Positions 61,982 to 64,000 of a stretch of 64,000 bases of DNA are shown here, piece after piece (positions within the stretch are counted from its first letter, which is position 1; each line of letters begins with the position of its first letter). The stretch lies in assembly GCA_040398465.1 (NCBI GenBank), contig JBBAUA010000003.1:81764-145763 (forward strand), in the 5' to 3' direction. The notes under the pieces are model-generated. The model saw only the letters and a list, made by a program, of their open reading frames with translations, did no database searches and was not told the DNA's origin. Source of the DNA: UBA7672 sp040398465. GTDB taxonomy: Bacteria; Pseudomonadota; Alphaproteobacteria; Caulobacterales; Hyphomonadaceae. The position numbers were made by a program, and so were the translations under genes.

Positions 61982-62905
61982 ATGAAGTCCAGCCGCCTTC
62001 TGCTGCTCGCCGCCGCGACAGTCGCACTGCTTGCCCAGACGCCCGCGCTCGCCGCCGGCGGGGGTGGATCGGGTGGGGGTGGGGGCAGCGGGCCCACCGC
62101 ATCCGGCTCCGGCGATCCTGCCAAGCGCTATTCGCAGGGGCTCGAGTATCTCAAGGCGCAGAACTACAAGCAGGCCGAGAAAGCCTTCGACGACGTGCTC
62201 GATGTGGCGGGCAAGGACGCGAACGCGAACTTCATGATGGCCCTGGCTCAGGTCGGCCAGCAGGATTTCAGCAACGCCCGAAAGTATCTCCGCAACGCCG
62301 TGAAGTACGATGCCAACCACGCCATGGCGCGCGGCTGGCTTGGCGCGGTGGAAGCAAAGCAGGGCGATGCCGGCAAGGCCGCCGAACAGAAAACGGCGCT
62401 TGAAGGCCTTAAGGCGAAATGCGCCGGCGCCTGCGCCGAGGCTGCAGCCATCAACGCCGCCATCGCGCAGGTCGATGCAGCCATCGCCAACCCGTCCGCC
62501 CCGATGCAGCTCTCCGGCGCGATGACCCACTTCGCCTCGTTCAACGATGGCGACGCCGCCTACCTCCAGGCCGCGGGACTCATAAATGAGGGCCGCTACG
62601 AGGACGCCCTGTGGTCGCTGCGCGCCGCCGGCGTGGCGCTTGGCCCGCACCCGGACGTGCTCACCTATCAGGGCTTCGCGAACCGCAAGCTCAGCAACTA
62701 CGACGTGGCGATCAGCTATTACTCAGCGGCGCTGAAGCTCGATCCCGAGCACCGCGGCGCCAACGAGTATCTCGGCGAATACTATGTCGAGACCGGCCAG
62801 CTCGCGAAGGCAAACGCCCAGCTGGTCAAGCTCGAGCGCATCTGCAAGTTCGGCTGCGAGGAAGCCGAGGAACTGCGCCGCTGGATCGGCGGAGCGAAAT
62901 CCTGA
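61982..62905 (+). CDS. Exported tetratricopeptide-repeat protein
   Basis: From the ATG at 61982 (GGGAGG upstream) the product has 307 residues. It has a cleavable signal peptide (MKSSRLLLLAAATVALLAQTPALA), a poly-Gly/Ser spacer (GGGGSGGGGGSG), and several TPR units: AKRYSQGLEYLKAQNYKQAEKAFDDVLDVAG, 'ANFMMALAQVGQQDFSNARKYLRNAVKYD', YLQAAGLINEGRYEDALWSLRAAG and LTYQGFANRKLSNYDVAISYYSAALKLDPEH. It acts as a periplasmic protein-interaction scaffold. It has Cys pairs (KCAGAC; KFGC) after the second and last TPRs. The stop codon overlaps the next gene's presumed start. Confidence 0.85.
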   Translation: MKSSRLLLLAAATVALLAQTPALAAGGGGSGGGGGSGPTASGSGDPAKRYSQGLEYLKAQNYKQAEKAFDDVLDVAGKDANANFMMALAQVGQQDFSNARKYLRNAVKYDANHAMARGWLGAVEAKQGDAGKAAEQKTALEGLKAKCAGACAEAAAINAAIAQVDAAIANPSAPMQLSGAMTHFASFNDGDAAYLQAAGLINEGRYEDALWSLRAAGVALGPHPDVLTYQGFANRKLSNYDVAISYYSAALKLDPEHRGANEYLGEYYVETGQLAKANAQLVKLERICKFGCEEAEELRRWIGGAKS

Positions 62906-63840
62906 AACTCGCCGCAGCTGGCCTGTTACTCGCACTCGCGGCCTGCGCCAGCGCGCCTGAAACGACAGCCCCGGTTACACCCGATAGCCTGCGCGCCCTG
63001 CGCTGGATCGCGCCTCAGGCAGACGCGGTGAAGGCGCTGACCATCGCGCCCGTCGCCTGCGAGACGCCTCCGCCCAAGAAGCCTGATGGCCAAAGCCTGA
63101 AGCTCACCCTCGGCCGCATCGCCTTCGAATCGCCAGCCCTTCTCGGCGGGGCCGCCGCGCGGATGGGCCTGTCCTGTTCGTCCTGCCACATCAACGGCCG
63201 CGGCAATGCGGACTTCTTCATCGCCGGCGTCTCCGGCGCACCCGGCACGGCGGACGTCACCTCCAGCCTGTTCTCGAAGGTTCGCGGTAACGACGCCCTC
63301 GACCCCGTACCCATCCCGGATCTCGCAGCGCGCGATGGCTCACAGATCACGGACCGCAAATCGAAGCTGTTCGAAGACAAGGTGCGCGGCCTTATTGTCG
63401 AGGAATTCGACGGCCAGCCGCCGCCGCCCTACGTATTCGAATCTGTGCTGGCATACATGGACAGCCTCGACATCGCGCACTGCGCCGATCCTGCCGCAAC
63501 GCAGAATGCGGACTATCTCGACGACTATACCGTCGTGATGTCCGCTTCCACGATCCTGTTCACGAAGGACGCGCCAGCCGAGGTGAAGCTCTTCTACATC
63601 CGCGCTGCACGCGAGCGGCTTGAGCGACTGCACGAGCGCTTCGTCGGCGGAGAGGCGAGGGCCGCGCTGGAGGCGATGAGCGCGCGCTTCGCCTCCGTGG
63701 CGGACGACATTCGCACCGGACATGCGCCGCCGGATTTCATCAGCGACCTGACCAGTCTCATCGGCCCGCTGTTCAAGGAAGCCGATCGCTCGCTCTACAA
63801 TCCCGACGTGCTGCGCGGGGCGCTCGAATCCTCCAGATAG
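62902..63840 (+). CDS. Mono-heme c-type cytochrome lipoprotein with CTG start
   Basis: The protein has 312 residues if translation begins at the CTG at 62902, which overlaps the TPR stop in the same CTGA geometry as other coupled genes here (ATGA, GTGA, TTGA). It then reads (M)KLAAAGLLLALAACAS, a clean lipoprotein signal. No ATG/GTG/TTG is available near. The heme motif C92-S-S-C95-H96 sits in MGLSCSSCHINGRGNADFF, followed by PIPDLAARDGSQITDR. The helical second half (ASTILFTKDAPAEVKLFYIRAARERLERLHERF) recalls cytochrome c peroxidase-like/MauG-type surroundings, but only one CxxCH is present. It is probably a membrane-anchored electron carrier or sensor partnered with the TPR protein. Confidence 0.75.
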   Translation: MKLAAAGLLLALAACASAPETTAPVTPDSLRALRWIAPQADAVKALTIAPVACETPPPKKPDGQSLKLTLGRIAFESPALLGGAAARMGLSCSSCHINGRGNADFFIAGVSGAPGTADVTSSLFSKVRGNDALDPVPIPDLAARDGSQITDRKSKLFEDKVRGLIVEEFDGQPPPPYVFESVLAYMDSLDIAHCADPAATQNADYLDDYTVVMSASTILFTKDAPAEVKLFYIRAARERLERLHERFVGGEARAALEAMSARFASVADDIRTGHAPPDFISDLTSLIGPLFKEADRSLYNPDVLRGALESSR

Positions 63841-63935
63841 ATCCATCCGCTTCGCGCACCGCCTTTCCAAGTCTTCGACGGGGTCAGGACTTCGAATGAC
63901 AAGGCCCCAAGAAGCCGGATCGCGTGATAGCGCCC

Positions 63936-64000
63936 CTACGGCGCATTCCGCCCCGGCTCGTACTTCTTGATCTCCGCGCGGCTGACGACCATGTGGTGCA
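63936..64000 (-). CDS. C-terminal fragment of an unidentified protein
   Basis: A minus-strand frame enters from the right edge and ends with TAG at 63936-63938. The readable tail is HHMVVSRAEIKKYEPGRNAP. Regular codon use and a natural end suggest a real gene, but 20 residues are not enough for identification. Confidence 0.45.
   Translation of the reverse strand, partial: HHMVVSRAEIKKYEPGRNAP

Overview
The window is a high-GC, gene-dense chromosomal segment of an alphaproteobacterium. Protein types, gene order and regulatory sites point to the Caulobacterales/Hyphomonadales side of the class. Supporting signs are a perfect CtrA-type box (TTAA-N7-TTAAC) in front of a DUF1217 gene, a fur-miaB-phoH-ybeY-corC-lnt-HTH-metK run, a ShkA-like hybrid kinase and frequent GTG/TTG starts with four-base start/stop overlaps. 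This assignment is inferred; no rRNA or tRNA gene is present to test it. I saw no prophage, transposase or CRISPR array.

Layout. 1-4.7 kb: envelope and repair genes (YhhN-like fragment, L,D-transpeptidase, OmpR-type regulator, xthA, lolA). 4.8-7.1 kb: a plus-strand island with a YjbR protein and three tandem small exported paralogs, then cspA. 7.2-9.8 kb: ftsK. 10-16.7 kb: amtB, a UbiH-type monooxygenase, a hybrid histidine kinase and an AmpG-like transporter. 16.8-24.2 kb: maeB, mutS and an exported oligopeptidase B-like lipoprotein. 24.2-25.5 kb: a long gene-poor stretch ending in a canonical sigma-54 promoter that drives two tiny paralogous membrane proteins. 25.5-26.6 kb: a PnuC/nicotinamide riboside kinase pair. 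26.8-33.9 kb: glnD, murJ, trpS, a copper chaperone and a conserved hypothetical. 34-44.7 kb: usp, nfuA, nitroreductase, tsaB, rimI, fur, miaB, phoH, ybeY, corC, lnt, an XRE regulator and metK, nearly all co-directional. 44.7-57.4 kb: a mixed section with alkB, a flagellum-type DUF1217 protein, a frameshifted small membrane gene, HxlR/SDR/isomerase, adenosine kinase, ATP-grasp, nth, glyoxalase, amidase and dapB. 57.4-60.7 kb: dnaK-dnaJ with a sigma-32 type promoter. 61.2-63.8 kb: three exported proteins, including a TPR protein coupled to a c-type cytochrome lipoprotein.

Functional themes. Nitrogen control is represented by AmtB and GlnD (sensing and uptake). tRNA and ribosome maintenance is represented by TsaB, RimI, MiaB, YbeY and TrpS. 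Envelope biogenesis is represented by LolA, Lnt, MurJ, the L,D-transpeptidase, AmpG and DapB. DNA repair is represented by XthA, MutS, AlkB and Nth. The least explained pieces are the sigma-54 mini-membrane-protein pair (25.0-25.5 kb), the CxGx6C paralog trio (5.2-6.2 kb), and the TPR/cytochrome pair whose second gene appears to start at CTG (62.0-63.8 kb).
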